DNA from: Bacteroidales bacterium UBA5342
Lineage (GTDB): Bacteria > Bacteroidota > Bacteroidia > Bacteroidales > UBA5342
Direction of reading: 5' to 3'
Assembly (NCBI GenBank): GCA_002408065.1
Contig: DHQI01000029.1
Coordinates: 1 to 58,616, forward strand
Length of the DNA: 58,616 nt
The notes beneath the pieces were generated by a model that made no database searches, was not told the origin of the DNA, and was given only the letters and a program-made list of their open reading frames with translations. This document shows, piece after piece, positions 1 through 10,600 of the stretch; the first letter of the stretch is position 1; every line of letters begins with the position of its first letter. Position numbers and translations under genes: made by a program.

Positions 1-107
1 CCATCGTCAGGAAAAGTGTCTTGAAGCATTAGCGTGCCGCAATCTTGTGCATTAATGCCGGCAACGGCAAACATCATTAATAAGGTTATGAGTAGTTTTG
101 TTTTCAT
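1..107 (-). CDS. 5' fragment of a secreted protein (runs off the window)
   Basis: Reading leftwards from an ATG at 107, 35 codons are open to the window edge. The peptide begins MKTKLLITLLMMFAVAGINA and continues QDCGTLMLQD, so it shows a short basic N-terminus, a hydrophobic core and a likely signal peptidase I site after NA. That points to export to the periplasm, outer membrane or outside. Too little mature sequence is present to name a family. It lies downstream of the GH2 gene on the same strand, but a good terminator at 323-364 separates them, so it probably has its own promoter. Presence of a gene is fairly sure from the signal peptide; function is unknown. Confidence 0.7.
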   Translation of the reverse strand, partial: MKTKLLITLLMMFAVAGINAQDCGTLMLQDTFPDD

Positions 108-322
108 CTTGATGTGATTTTTTGGAAATTTATATCAAGGGCGAAATAAAGACTTACCCTCATATCTTTCTGTTAATAATTAACCGCATTATGGTAAATT
201 TAAATCGTTAAAAACTTAAGTCATTTTTCCTCTTTCATTGTGGCAAATAAAAAAAGGGGCACAATCCACCACAAAACATTAATAATATGAACACTAACAA
301 AGCATTATAATTACATCCGGGT

Positions 323-364
323 AAAAAGAATGGCGCCTTTAACATTCGAAGACAAAGACGCCAT
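323..364 (-). terminator. Intrinsic terminator of the GH2 gene
   Basis: On the minus strand an 11-bp stem (ATGGCGTCTTT with AAAGGCGCCAT, one T-G pair, arms at 354-364 and 330-340) is followed within three bases by a run of five T (327-323). It starts 22 bases after the GH2 stop codon. Confidence 0.75.
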
Positions 365-385
365 ATTATAGCAAAAAAGAATTTT

Positions 386-3300
386 CTATTTCACAAACTG
401 CTTTACTGCAGCATTTCCTTCGTGATCAAAAACCTGAATTAAATAGATGCTTTGAGCCAATAGTGAGGTATCTACCGTATTTCCATCACCTTCGCAAAGT
501 GGCTGTCCACTAAGGGAATAAATACTCCATTCAGGATTTTCAATACCTGAGATGGTCAGTTTATCGGTAACAGGAACAGGAGAAACAGAAACAACATCCA
601 TTGCTGCATTATCCTTTAAAGCTGCCTGATCACTACCATACGAAATCTGATCAATATAGGCACCACCACTTCCCGGATTTTGCAGTTTAATGGTATTGGC
701 TCCCCGTTTCAGGTCAATCTCAACCGACACCTCACCCCAGTGATTGCCCCAGGAACCGGTATTAGGCAACAAAAGATTTTCCTGCACCATTACCTCATTA
801 ATAATGACGTTGATATAACGTCCCCCCGCTGTACCACCAGCCTGGCAGCTATAGCGAATATTCAAGGTTTCTTTCATAGCATCGCCATCATTTTCGCGAT
901 ACCACATCACATACCCCTCTTTGTTACTGCCAAAATTAAGGAAACCTGATCCTTTAAAACCCGATCCTGAGGTAGAAACAGAAGCGCCATCAAAGGCCGC
1001 ATCTTCTGCCTGTTCACTGTTTGGGTCGATAGGCACAATACCGGCATCCGGATCGTTCCACACAAAACCTACTTCGGAAGAAAATTCTTCGCTCATTGTC
1101 AGCACTATTTCACCATCAAGAACTACAATCGCTTTTACAGTTGTACCGGAATCAATCGCAACACTCTCAGTATAAAGCATAGATGAAGTCGTTGGTATGG
1201 AACCATCTACGGTAAAATAAACTTTTATTTCAGGGTTCACTTCTGCCCCTCTAAGATTTATCATCTTAGCATCAATCGAAACCATATTTGAAGTCACCTG
1301 TTTTTTCTCTCCCAAAATAGCTGCAGCTAAAAGATTGATGTCACCTTCTTCGCCTGTCGCCTCTATGAAAGCGCGTGTCAGTCCGTAAAAAGCAATGCGG
1401 TTATTTACACCGTAATGCGTTTCCACATCTATCGGACTACCATTGCCCAAAGCTCTGATTTGTCCCGGCCCCATCAGGTAGAAATAGGTGCGGTTTTCGC
1501 CATAAGGATACATCGTACCCACACTATCCTGAGCTGTCACACGTACTTGCACAATGTCTTTCCCGCTTGCGCTTAATGGCTCTCCATCTATCGAAAGGGC
1601 ATTCTGAGCCGGACGTCCGGCCGTTTTAATTTCTTTTTCTACCGCTACCTTGCCATCCATATAAGCCACCGCTTTTATTGTGCCATGAGCATAAGGCACC
1701 AACCATTCGCACTGCATATCCGTTTTGGTCATTCCCGGTGTTTGTTTTCCTAATGATTCGCCATTAAAAAACAACTCCACCTCATCGCAGTTGCTATACA
1801 CCCACACCGGCACTTCAGTACCCTCCTCCATCATAGGGTGAGTCCAATGTGGCAGTATATGAGCCATAGGTTCTGTTGTCCACTGGCTCTGGTACAGATA
1901 AAAAAGATCTTTTTCAAAGTTTGCCAAATCAATAGCACCGCCCATAAAAGCTTTAAAAGGCCATCCGCCATGTACGTAGCTAGCTTCGCCAATATAGTCG
2001 TAACCCGTCCAGCGGAAGCCCCCGGCATAGTGGGTAATATCACGAATTTGTTCTATATGACCACGTGAATTTAGGCGCACATAGGCATTGTCATAACTGG
2101 AGTTAAAAACTTTTTTTGCCACCGTACGGTCTTCCTCATACATAAAATCGTTATAGAAAATTTCCTCATCAGTCAAATCTTCGGTCGCATATTTATTGGC
2201 ACTATAGCCATCGCGGTACCAGGTCTGCGTGCGATAATAGCCGCGCACCTGCCAAGTGTGTGTGTTTTCAGTTCCAACAATCGGTTTTGTGTTGCCTACC
2301 AGATTTTCCAGATAATCCACCTGTTCGCTGGCGCCGTTATAGCCCAGTACATCCATATGCGCACTACCAGAATGGCCGGAAGTCACCAAACGCGTCGGAT
2401 CTAGCTGATTACACAAGGCCACCAAATCCTGTGCTTCGGTACCACCTGTAGTGTTTCCAGTTTCGTTCCCCACACTCCAAATAATAATACTTGGGTGGTT
2501 ACGGTCGCGTTTTATCCAGCTTGCTACATCTTTATCCCACCAATCGGCAAAATGATAACGGCCATAATCGTGCTGCGCCTTTTTCTTCCAGCCATCAAAT
2601 ATTTCATCCATTACCAACATACCTATCTCGTCGCACATATCATAGAATTGAGGCGTTTGCGGGTTATGAGAGGTACGAATAGCATTCACTCCCATATCTT
2701 TGAGTTGCTGAATGCGGAAACGTAAAATTTTGTCTGGCACAGCAGCCCCTAGCGGCCCGGCATCTTGGTGATTACAGACTCCTTGTAGTTTTACATTTTC
2801 GCTGTTTATCCAAACCCCGGTAGCGGCTTTCCATTCCACATCGCGCACTCCAAAGCGGGTTTCTTCCACATCCAGAAGCTCATCGCCCGACCATACTTCT
2901 GACACTAAAGTGTATAAATATGGATTGTCCAAAGACCACAACTCTGCCCCTGAAAGATTCATCACGTGTGTCTGTATTTCAGATGAAGACGCCTCGATAG
3001 TTACATCTGACTGTGCCGTTTTTACTTCCTGACCATCCGCATCCAAAACACGGCTTTTCAGGGTCAAGGCCACTTTAGATGTTAAAGTATTGGCCAACTC
3101 AGTATCGACGGTCACTTTTTCGCCCTCAGTACGGAGGTAAATACCACCTTCGCGCTCCACGTGTACCGGGTAGCGCACATCTATCCAGGTATCGGCATAA
3201 ATACCACTCCCGGTATACCAGCGGGCTGCTGGCTGCAAACTATTATCCACCCGTACTGCAAAGGTTATTTCATCAGAAGCAGCCACAATCTCAGAAATAT

Positions 3301-3703
3301 CGTAGCCAAAAGATACCCAACCATAAGGTCGTGTGCCCAATTCCTGCCCGTTTGCCCACACGGTGCTGTTCATAAAAACACCATCGAAAGCAATAGCCAC
3401 CGTGTTACCTTTCCATTCGGCAGGTACAGCTATCGTTTTACGGTAATAAGCAATACCGGCTGGTAAGTAACCGGCTGTTCCGCCCATCGGATTATTCTTG
3501 TCATAAGCACCCTCTATGGACCAATCGTGTGGCACATCGAGCATCCGCCAAGCACTATGATCATAGTCTTTGGTGCTATAAGCAGTATTATCATCAAGCA
3601 TGAAAGACCAGCCTTCATTAAAATTAATTTTCTCGCGTACTGTTGTTGCATCTAAGTTTAGCGTCAGTAGAGCTAAACATACCATTAGTAAGATTTTTCT
3701 CAT
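386..3703 (-). CDS. Secreted GH2 beta-galactosidase-like glycoside hydrolase with T9SS sorting domain
   Basis: An exported retaining glycosidase of family GH2, probably acting on terminal beta-galactosides or related sugars of plant or algal polysaccharide. Residues 1-20 form a signal peptide. The sugar-binding jelly roll, Ig-like domain and TIM barrel follow. The barrel has the GH2 signature NAIRTSHNPQTPQFYDMCDE, the acid/base E414 in WSVGNE and the nucleophile E479 in VGTEN. Next come a DUF4982-like beta domain (about 600-670), a further Ig-like region, a short chitobiase C-terminal-like segment (about 830-880) and a CBM6-like carbohydrate-binding region (about 905-1030). The last 70 residues are a type A T9SS sorting domain, so the enzyme is probably anchored on or released from the cell surface. 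At 1105 residues it is longer than plain GH2 enzymes because of the added modules. No SusC/SusD pair adjoins it, so it is not in a classical PUL. Exact substrate is not readable from sequence. Confidence 0.93.
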   Translation of the reverse strand: MRKILLMVCLALLTLNLDATTVREKINFNEGWSFMLDDNTAYSTKDYDHSAWRMLDVPHDWSIEGAYDKNNPMGGTAGYLPAGIAYYRKTIAVPAEWKGNTVAIAFDGVFMNSTVWANGQELGTRPYGWVSFGYDISEIVAASDEITFAVRVDNSLQPAARWYTGSGIYADTWIDVRYPVHVEREGGIYLRTEGEKVTVDTELANTLTSKVALTLKSRVLDADGQEVKTAQSDVTIEASSSEIQTHVMNLSGAELWSLDNPYLYTLVSEVWSGDELLDVEETRFGVRDVEWKAATGVWINSENVKLQGVCNHQDAGPLGAAVPDKILRFRIQQLKDMGVNAIRTSHNPQTPQFYDMCDEIGMLVMDEIFDGWKKKAQHDYGRYHFADWWDKDVASWIKRDRNHPSIIIWSVGNETGNTTGGTEAQDLVALCNQLDPTRLVTSGHSGSAHMDVLGYNGASEQVDYLENLVGNTKPIVGTENTHTWQVRGYYRTQTWYRDGYSANKYATEDLTDEEIFYNDFMYEEDRTVAKKVFNSSYDNAYVRLNSRGHIEQIRDITHYAGGFRWTGYDYIGEASYVHGGWPFKAFMGGAIDLANFEKDLFYLYQSQWTTEPMAHILPHWTHPMMEEGTEVPVWVYSNCDEVELFFNGESLGKQTPGMTKTDMQCEWLVPYAHGTIKAVAYMDGKVAVEKEIKTAGRPAQNALSIDGEPLSASGKDIVQVRVTAQDSVGTMYPYGENRTYFYLMGPGQIRALGNGSPIDVETHYGVNNRIAFYGLTRAFIEATGEEGDINLLAAAILGEKKQVTSNMVSIDAKMINLRGAEVNPEIKVYFTVDGSIPTTSSMLYTESVAIDSGTTVKAIVVLDGEIVLTMSEEFSSEVGFVWNDPDAGIVPIDPNSEQAEDAAFDGASVSTSGSGFKGSGFLNFGSNKEGYVMWYRENDGDAMKETLNIRYSCQAGGTAGGRYINVIINEVMVQENLLLPNTGSWGNHWGEVSVEIDLKRGANTIKLQNPGSGGAYIDQISYGSDQAALKDNAAMDVVSVSPVPVTDKLTISGIENPEWSIYSLSGQPLCEGDGNTVDTSLLAQSIYLIQVFDHEGNAAVKQFVK

Positions 3704-4554
3704 GAGGTATTTTTACGTTTTTTCACATCGTTTATTTGATGCAAAAATAGAGTGGCAGGCTGATGCTGAGTGTTAGGAATAGTTCATTTTTTATTAGAAT
3801 TTGGTCAACATTTCCCCAGACAGATGAAGCAAAACGCCCATCTACCTCAATATTAACCCCCTGCATGTTTGCAAAAGCTTAGCGTTATGAGCTCATAAAA
3901 TTCCGACCCAACGACACGGCACCCTAGCAGAAACTTGGCCCCATATGCACACTCAAAACAACAGACTAAGAGGTATACACGCAACTCGATGCAACATCCG
4001 TGTATTGTAGTATTGAAGATAGCTTAGCTGCTTTCATCATCAATAATTAGATTCTTGCAAATTAGGGATAAGGCAGTATTCCAACGTGAAACCTTAGGCA
4101 AGAAAGATGCACGGCTCTTTTTTCTAAATTCTGGAGAACTTAAAATCCCAATCTCTTATAAAGATAATAACGGCCTAAAAGTGGCACACTAAACCTACCT
4201 CTGTGTAAAGCCTTGTATGTTTGAATAACAAATAAATACTCGGTCTGGAAGCACAGCACACATATCATAGTAAGGTATTCGTCACCTTTAAAATTCTATC
4301 ATCAACAGAGAGTAGTCCATAAATATTAATGGGCGAACAATCGATGTTTATGCTTTTATTCCTTACATTTGATTCGGATTAAGCCCCCACTAAGTACGCT
4401 TAGTACAACACCGACATATAAAGCAAGGCATGCCTGAGGCGCTACACCAAGCTTCACGGCATAAAGTAAACTTTTTAAGCCCTGCTAAAAAGTGATCTTA
4501 GTAGATAAAGTGAATTCTATAAAGATTTATGATATTCAATAAAATAGACAGAGA
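3704..4554. other. 851-bp intergenic region between divergent genes
   Basis: No gene with a start codon is supported here. Visible elements are a 10-bp perfect palindrome AGGCATGCCT at 4426-4435, a small hairpin with ACTAAG and CTTAGT arms at about 4389-4404, and a start-less open frame of about 54 codons ending near 4191 whose peptide matches nothing I recognise. No Bacteroidetes promoter is obvious in front of the kinase at 4555. Confidence 0.5.
3741..3749 (-). promoter_or_regulatory. -7 box candidate for the GH2 gene
   Basis: TATTTTTGC on the minus strand matches TAnnTTTG and lies 37 bases before the GH2 start codon. I see no TTG at the correct spacing upstream, so only half of the consensus is present. 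Confidence 0.4.
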
Positions 4555-6933
4555 ATGAAAAAGCATCATTTTAATAATAGGTTTATTATAGTCGTAGTTA
4601 TTTTGCTCTTTTCTTTTATAAGGGTTTATGGGAATAACATTGACAGCCTGTTGTTATTGACACAGTCTGATGATATTCAAGTTAGACTTAACACATTCTC
4701 AACACTTGCAAAAAACACGAATTTACCATCTGATGAGAGAATAGATTATTCATTAAACAGTCTGGATTTGGCCCAAAAATCTCAAAACAAAAAAGCTGAA
4801 GCTCATGCCTGTTTTCTTGTCGGAACAGCCTATACCGATGCGGGACAATATGATAAAGGCGTAGAATATTTACAGTCTTCTGTTCAGATTTATAATTCAC
4901 TGGGAGAAAAAAAGTTGATGGCTGAATCTTTGGAAGCACTTGGAAGAACCTATTTCTACTTAAAACAGCCAGAAAAAAGTTTGGAGATAATGGAAGAAGC
5001 CCACGCTATTAAAACCGAAGTAGGCGATATACATGACATAGGGTGGTCCAATATAGGTCTTGGGAGCGTGCATGCTATAATGGGCAATTTGGACAAGGCT
5101 CTTGAATTATTTTTAAAGGCAGAGGCTCTGCTTGAAGATGAACAAAGAAAGGAGAATATTTCAAAAGTATATAATAATATCGCAAATGTGTACTTTGCTA
5201 AAGGAGAAATGAATAAAGTTCTCCCCTATCGTCTAAAAGCCCTGGAGCTAGACCGCTTGGCTAATGACGAGCAAGAAATAGCCTATAAAACATACAACCT
5301 GGCAGAATACTACCTTGCCATAAATAAAGCCGATAAGGCACTACCATATATCAAAGAATCGCTGGCCCTCTCCGAAAAACTAAAAGACCGGGAACTAAAG
5401 CTTGATAATTTAAAGTTCTTAACCGAATACTACCTCATCACCAATAATTCAAAGAAGGCTCAAGAATACCTTAAAGAATCTTTTTCTTTAAACGATGAAC
5501 TCTTTAGCAAAGAGTTAAGTCAGAGGGTTGGAGAAATGCAAACGCTTTACGAAACAGAGAGGGCCATTAAAGAAAAACAACTTGCCAATTTACAGCTATC
5601 TAAAGCTGAGCAAAAAAAGAATGTGATACTGTTTCTCTTTCTTGTTGCACTGATACTTGTAGCAGTACTCTTATACACCTATATTCAAAAGAAAAAATTC
5701 AACACCTTGCTACAATCACAGGTAAGAAAAAAAACACATGAACTGGAAACGGCCAATGCACAACTTGTTACGAACAACAATCTCTTAGCAAAGGCTAAAG
5801 AAAAAGCCGAAGAAAGCGACAAACTTAAATCAGCATTTTTGGCCAATATGAGCCACGAAATACGAACTCCTATGAATGGCATTTTAGGTTTTGCAGAACT
5901 GCTAAAGAATGATAAGATATCAAGCGAACTACAGCATAAGTACATTCAGCTCATAGAAAAAAGTGGCGCCCGCATGCTTAATATAATCAACGATATTGTG
6001 AGCATTTCGAAAATAGAATCTGGTACAACAGACATAAACATAAGTGATACAAACATTAATAGTCAACTTCAATTTGTTTATGACACGCTTATACTGGATG
6101 CTAAGAATAAAAATTTGGAGCTCTCTTTTGAGTATATACTTCCAGACGAAAAGGCTATCATCCAAACAGATTATGAAAAATTAAATGGAATACTTTTAAA
6201 CTTGGTAAAAAACGCCATAAAATATACAGAGACTGGAAAAGTCGAATTTGGTTATATACTAAAAGAAAAAAATATTGAATTTTATGTTCGCGACAGTGGC
6301 ATAGGCATTCCTAAAGAAAGACAGGCTGCTATATTTGAACGCTTTATTCAGGCTGACATCGCTGATAAAATGGCTCGTCAAGGGGCCGGTTTAGGCTTAA
6401 GCATTTCGAAAGCTTATGTTGAAATGTTAGGAGGGCAAATCCGGGTAAAAAGCGAAGAAATGAAAGGTTCAACATTTTATTTTACACTCCCTTTTGAGAT
6501 GGATACTAAACGTGACATTTCTATACCCGAAAAACCGATTAACAAAGCTCTTCAGCTAAGTCCTGAAATTTCTGAGTTAAAAATATTGATTGTCGAAGAT
6601 GATGAGACTTCTAAAAATTTAATTTCAATAGAGCTTAAAAGGTTTAGCAAAGAAATTCTGTATGTAAGTACAGGTACTGCCGCTATCGAAACCTGTCTAA
6701 AGAATCCAGACATCAATTTAATAATCATGGATATTCAGATACCAGAATTAAATGGATATCAAGCAACACGAAAAATTCGTGAATTTAATAAAGATGTCAT
6801 CATAATAGCTCAAACGGCTTTTGCTCTGATAGGAGATAAAGAAAAAGCGATAGAAGCAGGATGTAACAACTACATAAAAAAACCAATTAACAAAACAGAA
6901 TTACAAACGATGATACAAAACTATTTTGGATAA
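4555..6933 (+). CDS. TPR-domain hybrid histidine kinase (TPR-TM-HisKA-HATPase-REC)
   Basis: A sensor kinase of the inner membrane. Residues 1-26 form a signal peptide or first membrane anchor. About six TPR repeats fill residues 40-330 and should lie in the periplasm as a protein-binding sensor. A membrane segment (about 354-375, NVILFLFLVALILVAVLLYT) and a coiled coil follow. HisKA carries the phospho-acceptor H434 in MSHEIRTPMNG, and the ATPase domain shows N, G1 and G2 boxes (NLVKNAIKYT, DSGIGIP, GAGLGLSISK). A C-terminal receiver has its acceptor D726 in MDIQIPELNGY. There is no DNA-binding domain, so the signal must pass to a separate partner, and no response regulator adjoins it. Its catalytic core and receiver are close to those of the kinase at 15396-17345, which suggests paralogues with exchanged sensors. 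Ligand unknown. Confidence 0.93.
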   Translation: MKKHHFNNRFIIVVVILLFSFIRVYGNNIDSLLLLTQSDDIQVRLNTFSTLAKNTNLPSDERIDYSLNSLDLAQKSQNKKAEAHACFLVGTAYTDAGQYDKGVEYLQSSVQIYNSLGEKKLMAESLEALGRTYFYLKQPEKSLEIMEEAHAIKTEVGDIHDIGWSNIGLGSVHAIMGNLDKALELFLKAEALLEDEQRKENISKVYNNIANVYFAKGEMNKVLPYRLKALELDRLANDEQEIAYKTYNLAEYYLAINKADKALPYIKESLALSEKLKDRELKLDNLKFLTEYYLITNNSKKAQEYLKESFSLNDELFSKELSQRVGEMQTLYETERAIKEKQLANLQLSKAEQKKNVILFLFLVALILVAVLLYTYIQKKKFNTLLQSQVRKKTHELETANAQLVTNNNLLAKAKEKAEESDKLKSAFLANMSHEIRTPMNGILGFAELLKNDKISSELQHKYIQLIEKSGARMLNIINDIVSISKIESGTTDINISDTNINSQLQFVYDTLILDAKNKNLELSFEYILPDEKAIIQTDYEKLNGILLNLVKNAIKYTETGKVEFGYILKEKNIEFYVRDSGIGIPKERQAAIFERFIQADIADKMARQGAGLGLSISKAYVEMLGGQIRVKSEEMKGSTFYFTLPFEMDTKRDISIPEKPINKALQLSPEISELKILIVEDDETSKNLISIELKRFSKEILYVSTGTAAIETCLKNPDINLIIMDIQIPELNGYQATRKIREFNKDVIIIAQTAFALIGDKEKAIEAGCNNYIKKPINKTELQTMIQNYFG

Positions 6934-7609
6934 AATAGATTTTCCAATAAACAAGTCATTAGCTGATCCCCTTGTATCTTAGCTTATGCATTTCCCTAAA
7001 CCCCAGAACATAAATCACCTGAAGGGACGGAGCTAATTTTATAAATAAACAAGAATCGTGAGCGACAACCACGCTTAGCCATCCTTTTGGGGGCATGATA
7101 AGGCTAAGTTTAATTAGGGTCTGCTTTATTTCTTAGTCACATAAAAGGTGAAATATTTGGCTTGGCTTGAATATGTGTCTATCATATTTCTTTCAGTCTC
7201 AATTTTTGGATTCATAACAATCATATCAAGTATAGCCATAAAACTACGGTTCGTTATTTCTGCTAATTTTATCAGGGTCGCTAAATTTATTACAAAGATG
7301 ATTGCATCTATCAAAAAAACAGAAGTTCCTGACGATCAAGCTTTAAAACCATTTAAACTGCAAGCTCTTTTTTCTTGACCAAACGTCCCTTCAGCCCGAC
7401 AGACTTTCCCATCTTTATTAAATGTCTGTCAATACAATGGCAGCTTTTATTCTTGAAAAAAATCAGCAAACCTAATTAATAAAATCTATGATTTGATAAT
7501 CACCTAAACTTTCAGAATATGCGCTGTGGCTAATCCTAAGAAAAGAGATTTCTTATGGCATACTACATATCTAGTAAGCGGGTAAAATCAATTGACGTCT
7601 TCGAAACGA
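6934..7609. other. Intergenic region, no convincing gene
   Basis: A possible stem (CTTAGCC at 7074-7080 with GGCTAAG at 7102-7108, 21-base loop) may be a weak terminator for the kinase. A 76-codon open frame from a GTG at 7148 would encode a short hydrophobic peptide. I found no family for it and no promoter, and treat it as noise. Confidence 0.4.
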
Positions 7610-7639
7610 TTGACCTAAGTCTTAAAATTTGTACATTTG
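7610..7639 (+). promoter_or_regulatory. Promoter of the metal-efflux operon
   Basis: TTG at 7610-7612, a 19-bp spacer, then TACATTTG at 7632-7639. This is a full match to the Bacteroidetes housekeeping consensus. The start codon lies only 20 bases downstream, so the leader would be about 13 bases, with no clear Shine-Dalgarno sequence. Confidence 0.75.
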
Positions 7640-7659
7640 TTTGAAAAATTTGATGATAT

Positions 7660-10600
7660 ATGCTCGAAAAAATAATAAGCTATAGCATAAAAAATAAGTT
7701 GATTGTAATATTATTTACTATTACACTGGCGATAGCTGGTATATTCTCAATATACCATATACCGGTAGGCTCGGTACCTGATGTAACCAATAACCAAGTA
7801 CAAGTAATTACCACCTCTGGAAATCTTTCAACCCAAGAAATTGAGCAGTTTATAACCGCACCGGTTGAGATGGAAATGGCTAACCTACCCGGCGTTTTAG
7901 AAATACGCTCCATATCAAAATTTGGCATTTCAATGGTAACAGTGGTTTTCGAGGAAAAAATGGGAGCCTACCTCCCCCGACAATTGATTGCTGAAAAAAT
8001 TAAAAGTGCCGCAGGACAAATTCCCGATAATTACGGCACACCAGAGATGGGACCTATATCTACGGGTCTTGGAGAAATCTATCAATACATTTTAGATGTA
8101 AAACCGGGATACGAAGATAATTATACTCCTATGGAACTCAGAACCATCCAAGACTGGATTGTAAAGCGCCGGCTTTCTGGTATAAATGGAGTAGTTGAGG
8201 TTAACAGTTGGGGTGGTTATCTAAAACAGTACGAGATTGCTATTGACCCTGCCTTATTAAAAAGCGCTGATGTAAACCTCATGGAAGTTTATAACGCACT
8301 GGAAAACAACAACAATATCAGTGGAGGGGCATACATTGAGAAAAACAAACAGAGCTACTTTATTCGGGGAGATGGACTGGCAAAAAGCATTGAGGATATC
8401 CAGCAGATTGTAATCAAAAGCCATGAAGGTGTTCCTGTATATATACGTGATGTGGCAAGTGTACAGTATGGACATGCCAACCGCTATGGGGCTATAACTG
8501 CCAACGGAAAAGGGGAAACCATTCTGGGGCAAGTGATGATGCTCAAAGATGCCAACTCAAAAAAAGTCATTAAAGCTGTTCAGGATAGGGTCGGGGAAAT
8601 TCAAAAGAATCTACCTGAAGGCATTTTTATCAATCCTATACTCGAACGCGGTGAATTAATCGCTAAAACGTCCGAAACAGTGGTCGAAAACCTGGCTCTG
8701 GGGGCAATTATTGTATTCCTTACTGTATTACTATTGTTAGGAAATGTACGTTCAGCATTAGTTATCTCTTCAATAATTCCATTGTCATTATTCTTCACCG
8801 TTACCATGATGTACGTTTTTGGTATTGATGCCAACCTGATGAGTCTGGGAGCCCTTGATTTTGGAATTATCATCGATGGCGCCGTGATCGTTGTAGAATT
8901 CATAATGCTGCGAATGACTGCAATGGCAAAGGATATAAATAACGCAAATAAAGAAGAGCGTCGAGCTCTGAGCGATAAAATATCACTAGCAGGAGCTTCA
9001 AAAATGATGAAATCAGCCATCTTTGGACAAATTATTATTCTGATTGTTTTCATCCCTATACTTTCACTTCAAGGCGTTGAAGGAAAGATGTTTCAACCTA
9101 TGGCCCTGGCCTTTTCCTTTGCCATCATAGGGGCTATGATTATGGGCTTAACGTGGCTACCCGTGGCCTCTACCCTCTTTCTAAAACCCGATGACCTCAC
9201 TAAACATAATTTATCAAAACGTCTAGTCGATTTTATTTACAAGTTCTATTACCCGGTCATAAAATGGTCGTGCGATCATAAACGTATTGTACTTGGCGCA
9301 GCATTGATTTCATTAATTATTACAGGTGTATTGTTTAGCAAAATTGGTGGTGAGTTTGTGCCCACACTCGATGAAGGCGACTTTGTCATTCAGCCTGCCT
9401 TAAAAACGGGGACCTCCCTTTCTGAAACAATCAACTTGACGACAAAAATGGAAAATATCCTCATTGATGGATTCCCGGATGAAATAGAACAGATTGTGTG
9501 CCGCATAGGGGCTGCCGAAGTTCCTACCGACCCTATGTCTATGGAGGAGATTGATATGATTATCAAACTAAAACCGCCAAAGCTATGGAAAAAAGCAAGT
9601 TCAAAAGAACAGCTTGCCGGAAAATTCAAGAACGCCTTGGAAGTAATCCCTGGCATTGAATATGAATTCACCCAGCCTATTGAGATGCGATTTAACGAAC
9701 TTATCACTGGTGTACGCGCTGATATTGCCATAAAATTATATGGCGATGACCTTAGCTATATAGACAAAAAAGCCACAGAAATAAAAAACATTGTGGAGAA
9801 TATTCCGGGTGCCGACGATGTAATTCTTGAAAAAACTACGGGTCTTCCACAAATAAAAGTAGCTTACAAGCGGCAAAAAATTGCCCTGTACGATATGGAT
9901 GTTAACACACTAAACACTTATTTAGCTGCAGCATTTGGTGGTAAAACTGCCGGAGTGATTTTCGATGGGGAAAAACGTTTTGACTTAGTAGTTCGACTAC
10001 AAAACCATAACAGACAAGACATTGAAGACATCCGTAAACTGATGATAGCAACTCCCTCAGGCGTTCAGGTACCGCTTTCAGAATTTGCAGACATAGCATA
10101 TACCACGGGGCCCGCCAAGATATCACGCGATAATACACAGCGCAGAGTCGTTGTAAGTGTCAATGTCCGGAACCGCGATTTACAATCTGTTGTGGAAGAT
10201 ATCCAACAAGATGTAGAAGCTAATATCAAACTAAAACCAGGTAGTTATATAGAATATGGCGGTCAGTTTGAAAATCTAAAAAATGCGACAAAACGCTTAC
10301 TCATTGTCGTGCCATTTGCGCTATTGCTAATCTTCATATTCCTGCATTTTGCATTTCAGTCCATCAAAGATGCTATTATGATATTTACCGCGAGACCACT
10401 AGCTACCGTAGGGGGTGTTATCCTTTTATGGCTTAGGGACATGCCATTTAGCGTATCTGCCGGTGTCGGTTTTATTGCGCTTTTTGGCGTTGCCGTTTTA
10501 AACGGTATTGTGCTGATAGAGCATTTTAAAGAATTACATAAAGAAGGTGTAAAGACAATGCGCGAACTGATCATTAAAGGTACTAAAAACAGGTTACGTC

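Noticed and set aside
4030..4191. Start-less open frame of about 54 codons that might be a gene remnant
   Set aside because: No start codon and no recognisable motif. Frames of this length are expected by chance in six-frame reading of 58 kb.
7148..7378. 76-codon open frame starting with GTG, with a hydrophobic N-terminal half
   Set aside because: No promoter, no family resemblance, and a competing open frame on the other strand. Likely chance in AT-rich DNA.
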